A stretch of 14,651 nt of DNA from M3007 sp040383605 (GTDB taxonomy: Bacteria > Bacteroidota > Bacteroidia > Chitinophagales > Saprospiraceae), in contig JBEIDF010000078.1 in NCBI GenBank assembly GCA_040383605.1, positions 1-14,651 on the forward strand, read 5' to 3'. Below, piece by piece: positions 6,879-13,633 of this stretch. The notes under the pieces were generated by a model. That model was not told the origin of the DNA, did no database searches, and was given only the letters and a program-made list of their open reading frames with translations. The translations under genes were made by a program, and so were the position numbers. The stretch's first letter is position 1; each line of letters opens with the position of its first letter.

Positions 6879-8342
6879 ATGGCAAAAATAGGTATCATCG
6901 GAGCGGGTATTGCGGGTTTGGCCTCCGCCGTGCGTCTTGCGGCAAAGGGGCATGAGGTGACCGTATTCGAGGCGAACAGTTATCCCGGTGGTAAACTGTC
7001 GGCTTTCGAACTGGGCGCTTATCGTTTCGACGCCGGGCCATCGCTGTTTACCATGCCGCAATACGTGGAAGAACTTTTTCAGGAAGCGGGCGAGGATATG
7101 ACGCCGCACTTCCAGTATCGCGCCATGGAGGCGGCCTGCCATTATTTTTGGGACGATGGGGCTTGGTTGCACGCTTGGACTGACCGGCGCCGATTTGCGC
7201 AGGAGGCCGCGCGGCAGCTGGGTGTACCGGCGTCGGATTTGGAAGCTTTTTTGGAAAAAAGTAAAAAGAAATACGAACTCGCCGGTCGCATTTTCCTGGA
7301 AAAATCATTGCACCGCGCGGAAACCTGGCTAAACGCAAGCGTGCTGCGCTCGTTATTGCGCTTGCCGGCATTTGACCTCTTTAGCAGCATGCACGAGGTA
7401 CACGCGCGGTGGTTTAACAATCCGAAAATGGTGCAACTGTTCGATCGCTACGCCACCTACAACGGCTCGGATCCTTTTCAGGCGCCCGGTATGCTGACCA
7501 TTATTCCCCATTTTGAGCACGGGATCGGCGCATTTTACCCGGAAGGCGGCATGCATCGAATTACGCAGGCGATTTACGAATTGTCGTTGCGGCAGGGTGT
7601 GCAATACCATTTTAACACGCCGGTCGAAGAGATTCTGACGGAAAACGGCCGCTGCACAGGATTGCGGGCCCGCGGCGAGGCGTTGCGTTTCGATCGCGTG
7701 GTCAGCAACATGGATGTCTATTACACCTACAAGAAATTACTTCCCAAACATCGCCACCCCGAGCGCATCCTCCGGCAGCCCAAAAGCAGTTCGGCCCTGA
7801 TTTTTTACTGGGGGATTAAGCACAGTTTTCCGGAACTCGACCTGCACAATATTTTCTTTTCCAACGACTACCGCGCCGAGTTTGAGGCGATCAACCGCGG
7901 GGAGGTGAGCGAAGACCCGACGGTGTACGTCAATATTACTTCTAAATACACCCCCACGGACGCGCCGCCGGGCTGCGAAAACTGGTTTGTCATGGTGAAC
8001 GTACCTTGTCATCAAGGTCAAGATTGGCCTCCGTTGATCGACCGCATCCGGCAGAACGTGTTAGACAAACTCAGCCGGCGCCTGCAGGCAGATATCGGAA
8101 CGCTCATCGAAGCGGAAGATGTACTCGACCCGCGGGAAATCGAGCGCAAGACCGCTTCGCACCTCGGCGCGCTGTACGGATACAGTTCGAATAACACGCT
8201 GGCGGCCTTTCTTCGCCATCCGAATTTTTCCCGGAAAATTCCCAACCTGTATTTTGTGGGCGGGAGCGTACATCCCGGCGGCGGCATCCCGCTCTGCCTG
8301 CTTTCGGCAAAAATTATGAGCGACAACCAGCAACCCGCGTAA
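6879..8342 (+). CDS. crtD: CrtD-type carotenoid 3,4-desaturase (phytoene-desaturase family)
   Basis: This 487-residue FAD-dependent oxidoreductase belongs to the CrtI/CrtD family. The N-terminal Rossmann motif is GIIGAGIAGLASA (GxGxxG at 8-13), followed by VFEANSYPGGKL. The C-terminal FAD segment is LYFVGGSVHPGGGIPLCLLSAK. The string FDAGPSLFTMPQYVEELF is, to my knowledge, closer to CrtD (1'-hydroxycarotenoid 3',4'-desaturase) than to CrtI phytoene desaturases of this phylum. The next gene, 1 bp away, is a CruF-type carotenoid hydratase, which makes CrtD the better call. CrtD would add the 3',4' double bond on the acyclic end of a hydroxylated gamma-carotene, towards myxol- or saproxanthin-type pigments. 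It acts at the membrane. The ATG at 6879 gives the standard N-terminus. A CrtI function remains possible. Confidence 0.8.
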   Translation: MAKIGIIGAGIAGLASAVRLAAKGHEVTVFEANSYPGGKLSAFELGAYRFDAGPSLFTMPQYVEELFQEAGEDMTPHFQYRAMEAACHYFWDDGAWLHAWTDRRRFAQEAARQLGVPASDLEAFLEKSKKKYELAGRIFLEKSLHRAETWLNASVLRSLLRLPAFDLFSSMHEVHARWFNNPKMVQLFDRYATYNGSDPFQAPGMLTIIPHFEHGIGAFYPEGGMHRITQAIYELSLRQGVQYHFNTPVEEILTENGRCTGLRARGEALRFDRVVSNMDVYYTYKKLLPKHRHPERILRQPKSSSALIFYWGIKHSFPELDLHNIFFSNDYRAEFEAINRGEVSEDPTVYVNITSKYTPTDAPPGCENWFVMVNVPCHQGQDWPPLIDRIRQNVLDKLSRRLQADIGTLIEAEDVLDPREIERKTASHLGALYGYSSNNTLAAFLRHPNFSRKIPNLYFVGGSVHPGGGIPLCLLSAKIMSDNQQPA

Positions 8343-8343
8343 T

Positions 8344-8979
8344 ATGAAAGCGCCCGCCAAACAAATTACGACCCAATTTTTTCTGATCTCCAGCTACCTG
8401 GCCGGCATGATTGCCGTTCGGGGTCTGGGTTACCAGGATTTTCTATATCTGACGCCTTTCAACCTCCTGCTTACGCTTGGTTTGCTGGTCTGGAACCACG
8501 AACCCCGCAGCAGCGGGCTGTGGCAATTCATGCTCTTGGCTTACCTGACCGGGTACTTTATAGAAGTTGCCGGGGTTGGTACCGGCGCGATATTCGGCGT
8601 CTATACGTACGGCGAGGTGCTGGGCTGGAAGCTCTGGGGCGCGCCGCTGCTGATCGGCGTCAACTGGGTGCTGGTGGTCTATATCGGCAATGAAGTATTG
8701 AACCGTTGGCTGGGCGACCGGCCGCTCATCGCGCGCGCAGCCTTGGGCGCGCTCATCCCGGTCGCGCTCGATTGGTTGATCGAGCCGGTTGCCATACAGT
8801 ACGGGATGTGGCAATGGGAAGCCGGGACGCCGCCGCTGCAGAACTACCTTGCCTGGTATGCCGTGTCCCTGTTTTTATCCGGCGCGTACCAAACGTGGAT
8901 TGGCGGCGCGCTGCGGAACCAGGCAGCGCCGTTGATTTTGGTTTTACAGATTTTGTTTTTCATTATATTACGAGTTTGA
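8344..8979 (+). CDS. cruF: CruF-type carotenoid 1',2'-hydratase (DUF422 membrane protein)
   Basis: This 211-residue polytopic membrane protein has roughly six hydrophobic segments. It contains the family core YFIEVAGVGTGAIFGVYTYGEVLG, here split by a helix boundary, then WGAPLLIGVNWVLVVY, and DWLIEPVAIQYGMWQW. These acidic and aromatic clusters within helices are typical of CruF and bacterioruberin-type hydratases (carotenoid biosynthesis protein, DUF422). CruF adds water across the 1',2' double bond of the acyclic end of gamma-carotene. The start codon follows the crtD stop after a single base, so the two are almost certainly cotranscribed and act in sequence on the same pigment. A hairpin with a T tract follows the stop at once. 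No crtB, crtY or crtZ gene is in view, so earlier steps must be encoded elsewhere. Confidence 0.82.
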   Translation: MKAPAKQITTQFFLISSYLAGMIAVRGLGYQDFLYLTPFNLLLTLGLLVWNHEPRSSGLWQFMLLAYLTGYFIEVAGVGTGAIFGVYTYGEVLGWKLWGAPLLIGVNWVLVVYIGNEVLNRWLGDRPLIARAALGALIPVALDWLIEPVAIQYGMWQWEAGTPPLQNYLAWYAVSLFLSGAYQTWIGGALRNQAAPLILVLQILFFIILRV

Positions 8980-8981
8980 GC

Positions 8982-9000
8982 AAGCCCGACGGCTTTTTTT
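8982..9000 (+). terminator. rho-independent-type terminator after cruF
   Basis: AAGCC (8982-8986), a CGAC loop and GGCTT (8991-8995) form a short stem that runs into seven consecutive T. It starts 2 bases after the cruF stop codon and separates the carotenoid pair from the peroxidase gene. The stem is only 5 bp. Confidence 0.6.
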
Positions 9001-9017
9001 GACACAAAAATTTTACT

Positions 9018-9626
9018 ATGAAACCGCGTTTTCGTCTCCCGATCTTCCTGACCGGCCTGATCGGCATCAGTCTTTTTTCCTGTTTTGATTCTAACCAAAT
9101 TGTCAGTCGCCCGCCAGGGGCGTTTGCCAAAAAAACATCCAACACGATGCAATCTTCCTTTTTCAGTCTGACGGCTACCTCGCTCGACGGAAAGCCCGTT
9201 TCCATGGAGCAGTTCCGGGGCAAAAAAATCATCCTTTTGAATGTGGCCTCTAAATGCGGCTACACGACACAGTACGCCGATTGGCAGGCGTTTTACGAGG
9301 CCAACAAAGAATCCGTGGTGGTGCTTGGATTTCCGTGCAACCAGTTCATGGGTCAGGAGCCCGGGTCTGCCGCCGACATTGCGGAATTTTGCCAAAAGAA
9401 TTACGGCGTCACTTTTCCGATGTTTGAAAAAATCCAGGTAAAAGGCGACAACAAGTCGCCGATTTACCGCTGGCTTACGGATCCGGCCCAGAATGGCTGG
9501 AACAGCCAGGAGCCAAGTTGGAATTTTTGCAAATACATAGTTAATGAAAAGGGCGAACTCACCCATTTCTTTGCATCGAAAGTGAAGCCTTCCGACGAAG
9601 ATTTTCTGTTGGCGCTGGGCTTGTAA
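9018..9626 (+). CDS. gpx: Lipoprotein glutathione peroxidase (Cys type)
   Basis: This 202-residue thiol peroxidase of the GPx family reduces peroxides, most likely with thioredoxin. An N-terminal basic and hydrophobic stretch ends in the lipobox LFSC with C22, so the mature protein should be a lipid-anchored envelope enzyme. The catalytic domain starts near residue 46. The peroxidatic cysteine is C80 in NVASKCGYT (cysteine, not selenocysteine). The rest of the GPx tetrad is Q113 in GQEPG, with W168 and N169 in WNF. C125 in IAEFCQ is placed like the resolving cysteine of thioredoxin-dependent GPx proteins. The residue after WNF is C171, where homologues usually have T, E or S. The internal ATG at residue 44 would give a cytoplasmic form, but the lipobox favours the longer start. 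It converges with the oxoamine synthase gene. Confidence 0.88.
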   Translation: MKPRFRLPIFLTGLIGISLFSCFDSNQIVSRPPGAFAKKTSNTMQSSFFSLTATSLDGKPVSMEQFRGKKIILLNVASKCGYTTQYADWQAFYEANKESVVVLGFPCNQFMGQEPGSAADIAEFCQKNYGVTFPMFEKIQVKGDNKSPIYRWLTDPAQNGWNSQEPSWNFCKYIVNEKGELTHFFASKVKPSDEDFLLALGL

Positions 9627-9663
9627 TTTTTGTTGGGAACCCTAACAGCATGTCTAAAAAACA

Positions 9664-9698
9664 CCGTCGGGAGAAAATGGCGCATTTTCTCCCGACGG
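9664..9698. terminator. bidirectional hairpin terminator between gpx and the oxoamine synthase gene
   Basis: CCGTCGGGAGAAAATG (9664-9679) and CATTTTCTCCCGACGG (9683-9698) form a perfect 16-bp stem with a 3-base GCG loop. It lies 37 bases after gpx and 22 bases after the minus-strand gene. The minus-strand transcript runs into a T-rich tract (TGTTTTTTAG), a better U-tract than on the plus side, where ATTTTCT follows. Confidence 0.8.
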
Positions 9699-9720
9699 CA
9701 TTTTCTGGTATAGCGCAACT

Positions 9721-10983
9721 TTATCCTTCTGCTACGCGTACTGTAGCCGCTGCCTCTTCGCCGATTCGGTAAGCGCCTGCTTTGAGTTTTTGGCCAAGTG
9801 CGCTGAAAGCCTCCAGTGTGATACGAATATCCTCTTCTGTATGGACCGCGGTGGGGATCAGGCGCAGGATAATCATTCCTTTGGGGATGACCGGATACAC
9901 TACGATCGAGCAAAAGACGCCGTAATTATCGCGCATATCCTGTACCAGCAGCGAGGCCTCTACCGGCGAGCCGTGCAGGTACACCGGCGTGACGCAGGTA
10001 TTGGTGTCGCCAATATCGAATCCGCGTTCCTTCAGGCCATTTTGGAGCATCCGCACGTTATTCCAGAGTTTTTCGCGCAGTTCCGGGTGTGCTTTGAGCA
10101 ATTCGAAGCGTTTGATCGCGCCTTCCACGATGGGCATGGGCAGCGATTTCGCAAAAATTTGCGAGCGCATATTATATCGGAGGAATTTAATAATTTCCTT
10201 GGGTCCGGCGATAAAAGCGCCGATCAGCGCCATGCTTTTGGCAAAAGTGCTGAAATAGAGATCCACCTGATCGGTGACGCCTTGTTCTTCCGCTGTGCCG
10301 GCGCCGGTTTTCCCCATCATACCAAAACCGTGCGCATCGTCTATGAGCAGCCGGAAATTGTATTTTTCCTTCAATGCGACGACCTCGCGGAGTTTACCCT
10401 GGTCGCCGCGCATCCCGAACACCCCTTCCGTGATGACCAGGATACCGCCGCCGGATTCCGACACCAGTTTGGCGGCCCGGTCCAGGTTTTTTTTGAGACT
10501 TTCCACGTCATTGTGTTGGAAGGCGAAGCGCTTGCCGAGGTGCATGCGCACGGCGTCCACGATACAGGCATGGCTTTCTGCGTCGTACACCACCACATCG
10601 TGGCGGCTCAGCATCGCGTCAATCACCGACATGATCCCTTGGTAGCCGTAATTGAGCAGATAGCCGGCTTCCTTGCCAACGAAATGCGCCAGATCCGTTT
10701 CCAGTTGTTGGTGTTGGTTCGTTTCGCCCGACATCATGCGGGCGCCCATGGGATAGGCGAGGCCCCATTTTGCAGCGGAGTCGGCGTCTGCCTTCCGCAC
10801 CTCCGGGTGGTTTGCGAGTCCGAGGTAGTTATTGATACTCCAGCAGACCATTTCCTTCCCATTGAAGATCATGCGGTTGCCGAGCGCGCCTTCCAATTTG
10901 GGGAACATATATCGGCCTTCAGCGAGGTCGGCGTATTGGCCCAAGGGGCCGGCTTGTTTGAGGATTCTTTCGAATAAATCCAT
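9721..10983 (-). CDS. Alpha-oxoamine synthase (serine palmitoyltransferase / cysteate acyltransferase type)
   Basis: This 420-residue PLP enzyme of the alpha-oxoamine synthase family condenses an amino acid with an acyl thioester and releases CO2. The PLP lysine is K249 in STFAKSMA. H138 in YDAESHACI stacks on the ring, and DDAHGFG (215-221) supplies the aspartate and histidine. Near the N-terminus are WSINNYLGLANHPEVRK and AYPMGARMMSG. In the Bacteroidota this group includes serine palmitoyltransferase (sphingolipids) and cysteate fatty-acyltransferase (sulfonolipids such as capnine), and many copies are mislabelled as glycine C-acetyltransferase. The gene lies 44 bp downstream of a cysteine-synthase-like gene on the same strand. 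That neighbour could supply cysteate, which tilts the balance towards sulfonolipid synthesis. The substrate cannot be fixed from sequence alone. A strong hairpin follows the stop. Confidence 0.85.
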   Translation of the reverse strand: MDLFERILKQAGPLGQYADLAEGRYMFPKLEGALGNRMIFNGKEMVCWSINNYLGLANHPEVRKADADSAAKWGLAYPMGARMMSGETNQHQQLETDLAHFVGKEAGYLLNYGYQGIMSVIDAMLSRHDVVVYDAESHACIVDAVRMHLGKRFAFQHNDVESLKKNLDRAAKLVSESGGGILVITEGVFGMRGDQGKLREVVALKEKYNFRLLIDDAHGFGMMGKTGAGTAEEQGVTDQVDLYFSTFAKSMALIGAFIAGPKEIIKFLRYNMRSQIFAKSLPMPIVEGAIKRFELLKAHPELREKLWNNVRMLQNGLKERGFDIGDTNTCVTPVYLHGSPVEASLLVQDMRDNYGVFCSIVVYPVIPKGMIILRLIPTAVHTEEDIRITLEAFSALGQKLKAGAYRIGEEAAATVRVAEG

Positions 10984-11027
10984 AATGTGTATTGGTTGTG
11001 CTTATTTACGTGGTTTAGAATTCAAAT

Positions 11028-12041
11028 TCAGGCTGTTTTTACCGCATTGGTTTCATCGGCCGGCGCTTCGAGGAATCCCTGTTTAATCATCCAGGCGTCG
11101 TTGAAAATTTTGCCAATATATTTGCTGCCGTGATCAGCGAACAGCAGCACGATCACATCCTCGGGTTTGAGTTCTTCTCGGATGAATTCCAGGCATTGCA
11201 GGCAACCGCCGCTGGAATATCCGGCCAGGATTCCTTCTTTGCGGGCGAGTTCGCGGGCTTTCAGCGCGCTGTCTTTATCGGTGACCTTAATGAAGCGATC
11301 AATCAGGTTAAAATCCATATTAGCCGGAATAATATTTTTTCCGGTTCCCTCGATATTGCTTGAGTAGATTTCGCTTTCATCATACACGCCGGTTTCGTGG
11401 TATTTTTTGAGTACGGAGCCGTACGAATCTACACCGATGATATGCAGTTCGGGATTTTGTTCGCGCAGGTATCGGCCGGAGCCGCAGAGCGTGCCGCCCG
11501 TGCTGGTGCTGCCGATCAGCCAGGTAATTTTGCCTTCTGTTTGTTCCCAGATTTCCGGGCCGGTGCTCAGATAATGCGCTTCGGCGTTGTCCGTGTTGTA
11601 ATTTTGGTTGATATAGTATGCGCCGGGGATTTCTTTTGCGAGGCGTTCGGCCATTCGGTAATACGATTTGGGGTCGGTGGGTTTGGCGTCTTTTGGGCAG
11701 AGAATAATTTCGGCGCCCATGGCTTTTAGGTTGTTCAGTTTGTCTTCCGAGATTTTATCCGTGACCGTCAGCACGCAGCGATAGCCTTTGAGAGCGCAGA
11801 CCATGGCGAGGCTGAATCCGGTATTGCCGCTGGTCGCGTCCACGACGGTACCGCCGGGTTTCAGCAGTCCGAGGCGTTCGGCACGTTCGACCATGTGGAT
11901 GGCGATCCGGTCTTTTGCGCTCATACCGGGGTTAAACGCCTCCATTTTGGCGTATATTTGACCGGGGATATGGGCGACGATTTGGTTAAGTCGCACGAGG
12001 GGCGTCCGGCCGACAGTCTCGAGAATATTATTGTACACCAT
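11028..12041 (-). CDS. Cysteine synthase / cystathionine beta-synthase-like PLP enzyme, possible cysteate synthase
   Basis: This 337-residue fold-type II PLP enzyme has the PLP lysine K43 in FNPGMSAKDRI, the substrate loop SGNTG at 71-75, and the phosphate-binding loop STGGT at 180-184. CysK and CBS enzymes usually read GTGGT in that loop, so S180 is a departure, as is M40-S41-A42 before the lysine (GSV or FSV in most relatives). The C-terminal CBS regulatory pair found in eukaryotic-type cystathionine beta-synthase is absent. Relatives make cysteine or cystathionine; in capnine-producing Bacteroidota a related enzyme makes cysteate from O-phosphoserine and sulfite. The downstream oxoamine synthase gene, 44 bp away, makes cysteate synthesis an attractive reading, but ordinary cysteine synthesis remains possible. 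The start ATG at 12041 gives MVYNNILETVGRTPLV, the standard N-terminus. Confidence 0.82.
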   Translation of the reverse strand: MVYNNILETVGRTPLVRLNQIVAHIPGQIYAKMEAFNPGMSAKDRIAIHMVERAERLGLLKPGGTVVDATSGNTGFSLAMVCALKGYRCVLTVTDKISEDKLNNLKAMGAEIILCPKDAKPTDPKSYYRMAERLAKEIPGAYYINQNYNTDNAEAHYLSTGPEIWEQTEGKITWLIGSTSTGGTLCGSGRYLREQNPELHIIGVDSYGSVLKKYHETGVYDESEIYSSNIEGTGKNIIPANMDFNLIDRFIKVTDKDSALKARELARKEGILAGYSSGGCLQCLEFIREELKPEDVIVLLFADHGSKYIGKIFNDAWMIKQGFLEAPADETNAVKTA

Positions 12042-12116
12042 TCGCTTGCCGTTTGAGCCTGGAGTATTTCGGAAGAAAGGTACCAGGTTATTCTGCTATC
12101 TGGAATTTTTCGATTG

Positions 12117-12124
12117 CAAAGGTA
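12117..12124 (-). promoter_or_regulatory. -7 element (TACCTTTG) for the PLP-enzyme operon
   Basis: On the minus strand the sequence is TACCTTTGCA, an exact TAnnTTTG identical over ten bases to the lysS element. It ends 75 bases before the start codon of the cysteine-synthase-like gene. There is no TTG at the ideal spacing. It probably drives both PLP-enzyme genes. Confidence 0.5.
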
Positions 12125-12452
12125 GTGAATACGCGCAAAAAAACGGTTTCATTTTTTCGTTGCGGCGACTTGCAGCGCTACGTTGCGGGCGAAGATTCGC
12201 CGTAAAGCCAGCCTTGCAGGGGTATTTTTTTTTCAAAGAAGTATCCTTGGTTTAACGGAGAAAATGCGGCATATTTATCGGAAATATCCGATTAAAAAAA
12301 AATTTACCTACAACTATTTTATTTTAAAAAAATATTTTGATCTTTGAGCCGCCTCACAAAGAGTACCTTTTTTAAGGTAGAAAATGAAATTTGGGATTGG
12401 GGAATTGGATTGAGGACTGCATCCATTTTGTTTACGTTTTTAATTTTGGGCT
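12125..12452. other. AT-rich intergenic region upstream of the small membrane ORF
   Basis: I find no gene in this stretch. It holds a T/A-rich block at about 12285-12350, and the 11-mer ACCTACAACTA at 12306-12316, shared with the pirin promoter region. It also has a short hairpin, TACCTT-TTTT-AAGGTA (12364-12379), and a degenerate single GGATTGGGGATT-like arm at about 12391-12414 with no inverted partner nearby. The 12391-12600 plus-strand frame has no family resemblance and overlaps nos and the small ORF, so I do not call it. Confidence 0.5.
12441..12448 (+). promoter_or_regulatory. possible -7 element TAATTTTG before the small membrane ORF
   Basis: TAATTTTG matches TAnnTTTG exactly and ends 4 bases before the ATG at 12453. 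The nearest TTG is only 10 bases upstream, so the -33 spacing is poor. If used, transcription would start at or next to the start codon. Confidence 0.25.
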
Positions 12453-12545
12453 ATGCTTATCTTGTTGGTTACGCTCGCGGTACTCCTGGCGGTTCGATTT
12501 GTGCCGAAACTGGTTGATCTGTGGGGTTTCGGTTTTCGCCGTTAA
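12453..12545 (+). CDS. Small single-helix membrane protein (30 residues), uncharacterised
   Basis: This 30-codon ORF encodes MLILLVTLAVLLAVRFVPKL followed by a short WGFGFRR tail. There is one hydrophobic helix (about residues 1-18), then a cationic, aromatic C-terminus. An in-frame TAA at 12441-12443 blocks any longer N-terminus, so the ATG at 12453 is the natural start. The stop TAA and the stop of the convergent nos gene share the palindrome TTAA at 12542-12545, so the two coding regions abut exactly. That precise packing, plus the clean helix, favours a real gene over chance. A TAATTTTG -7-like element lies 4 bases upstream. I recognise no family; single-helix proteins of this size often modulate a larger membrane partner, but nothing here names one. 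Confidence 0.5.
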   Translation: MLILLVTLAVLLAVRFVPKLVDLWGFGFRR

Positions 12546-13633
12546 GAGCATTCGATGTGCTTTAAATTTAGATCATCCCGGTAATAAAAATTCGGGTTGA
12601 TGATCCGATTTTCATAATTGCGGTGAAACACCTCCGTTGCGGAGCTGCTCATTGGCGGCACGATCCAGGACCATTCGGCTGCCAGTTCCCGCCCCTGTTT
12701 TTGTTCTGTATGCTCGAAATGTACGAAGTGCCGGGAGGCTTCGTGGTGGCTGGTGATTTTGGCGCCGTGTTTTTCAAAAGAATACAGGACAGCGGTATTT
12801 AGTTCGACCATCGCGCGGTCTATGGCGAGCAGGTTGTCGCTTGAATTTTCCAGACCTAACCGGCGGATAATTTCCGGGAGCAGGTTATAGCGCTGCGCAT
12901 CGCCGAGGTTTCGGCTTCCGACTTCCGTTCCCATGTACCAGCCATTAAACGGGGCCATGGGATAGTGGATCCCCCCGATCACGAGGATCATATTGCTGAT
13001 AACTGGCAGGGCATGCCATTTCAGTCCCATGTCTTTCCACCAATCATACAGGGGGTGTTCCAGCGGCACTTCTTTGACGAGGCCTCTGGGGATTTCGTGG
13101 AGTTCGAGTTGGCCGTTGGGGTGACGGAGTATCCAAGGCAGGACGTCGAATCGGGTGCGGGTTTTCGGCGACCAGCCCAGGTTGAGGCATTGTTGTGTAA
13201 GTTGGATTTGCGCGGGATCGCCTAGGACTTGTCCATCGGGTTCGAGATATCCGGCATATCGGATCAGTTGGCTATTTTCGATCCTCCAGGCATTATATCC
13301 CGGCGGGAAGACCGTGATGACCGAGCGGATATTTCCCTCATTGGTGGCGTATTCGAGGTGATGTTCCAGGGCCTTCCAGACATCGGCGGATGACGCGACC
13401 TGTCGGGCGTCGAACACCTTCAGGGTTTTCCAGAAGAGCCGACCGATGCACCGGGTGCTGTTTCGCCAGGCCATTAAAGCGCCGTGTTTGAGTTCTTCAT
13501 ACGTATGCGCGTAGCTGCCTGTGGCGTCTATTTCGGCGCAGATTTGCTGGATCCGCGCATCAGCGGCGGATTCCATGCCCAATTCCCGATAGCAAGCCTC
13601 TATAAATTGAGTTGCTTCAGTCTTTATGTTCAT
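12542..13633 (-). CDS. nos: Bacterial nitric oxide synthase oxygenase
   Basis: This 363-residue protein is the oxygenase domain alone, as in Bacillus and Staphylococcus NOS (about 360 residues), without a fused reductase. It should oxidise L-arginine to citrulline and NO using heme, a pterin and a separate electron donor. The heme-thiolate ligand is C62 in AWRNSTRCIGRLFW. The arginine-binding glutamate is E237 in GWYMGTEVGSRNLGD. Other family strings are EIPRGLVKEVPLEHP and WWKDMGLKWHALPVISNM, and AEWSWIVPPMS near the C-terminus forms the pterin and dimer region. No residue known to be essential appears missing. The ATG lies inside the last codons of the upstream DUF2520-type gene (17-bp overlap), so the two are probably translated from one mRNA. 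Its stop shares TTAA with the small convergent ORF. Confidence 0.95.
   Translation of the reverse strand: MNIKTEATQFIEACYRELGMESAADARIQQICAEIDATGSYAHTYEELKHGALMAWRNSTRCIGRLFWKTLKVFDARQVASSADVWKALEHHLEYATNEGNIRSVITVFPPGYNAWRIENSQLIRYAGYLEPDGQVLGDPAQIQLTQQCLNLGWSPKTRTRFDVLPWILRHPNGQLELHEIPRGLVKEVPLEHPLYDWWKDMGLKWHALPVISNMILVIGGIHYPMAPFNGWYMGTEVGSRNLGDAQRYNLLPEIIRRLGLENSSDNLLAIDRAMVELNTAVLYSFEKHGAKITSHHEASRHFVHFEHTEQKQGRELAAEWSWIVPPMSSSATEVFHRNYENRIINPNFYYRDDLNLKHIECS

Noticed and set aside
9790..10977. 395-codon plus-strand open frame opposite the oxoamine synthase
   Set aside because: It is a shadow: the minus strand carries the conserved PLP-binding motifs over the same span, and this product is His/Phe-rich without a domain pattern.
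12391..12600. 69-codon plus-strand frame in the PLP-enzyme/nos gap
   Set aside because: It overlaps the 3' end of nos, has a composition unlike a folded protein, and a different frame here gives the better-supported 30-residue membrane ORF.
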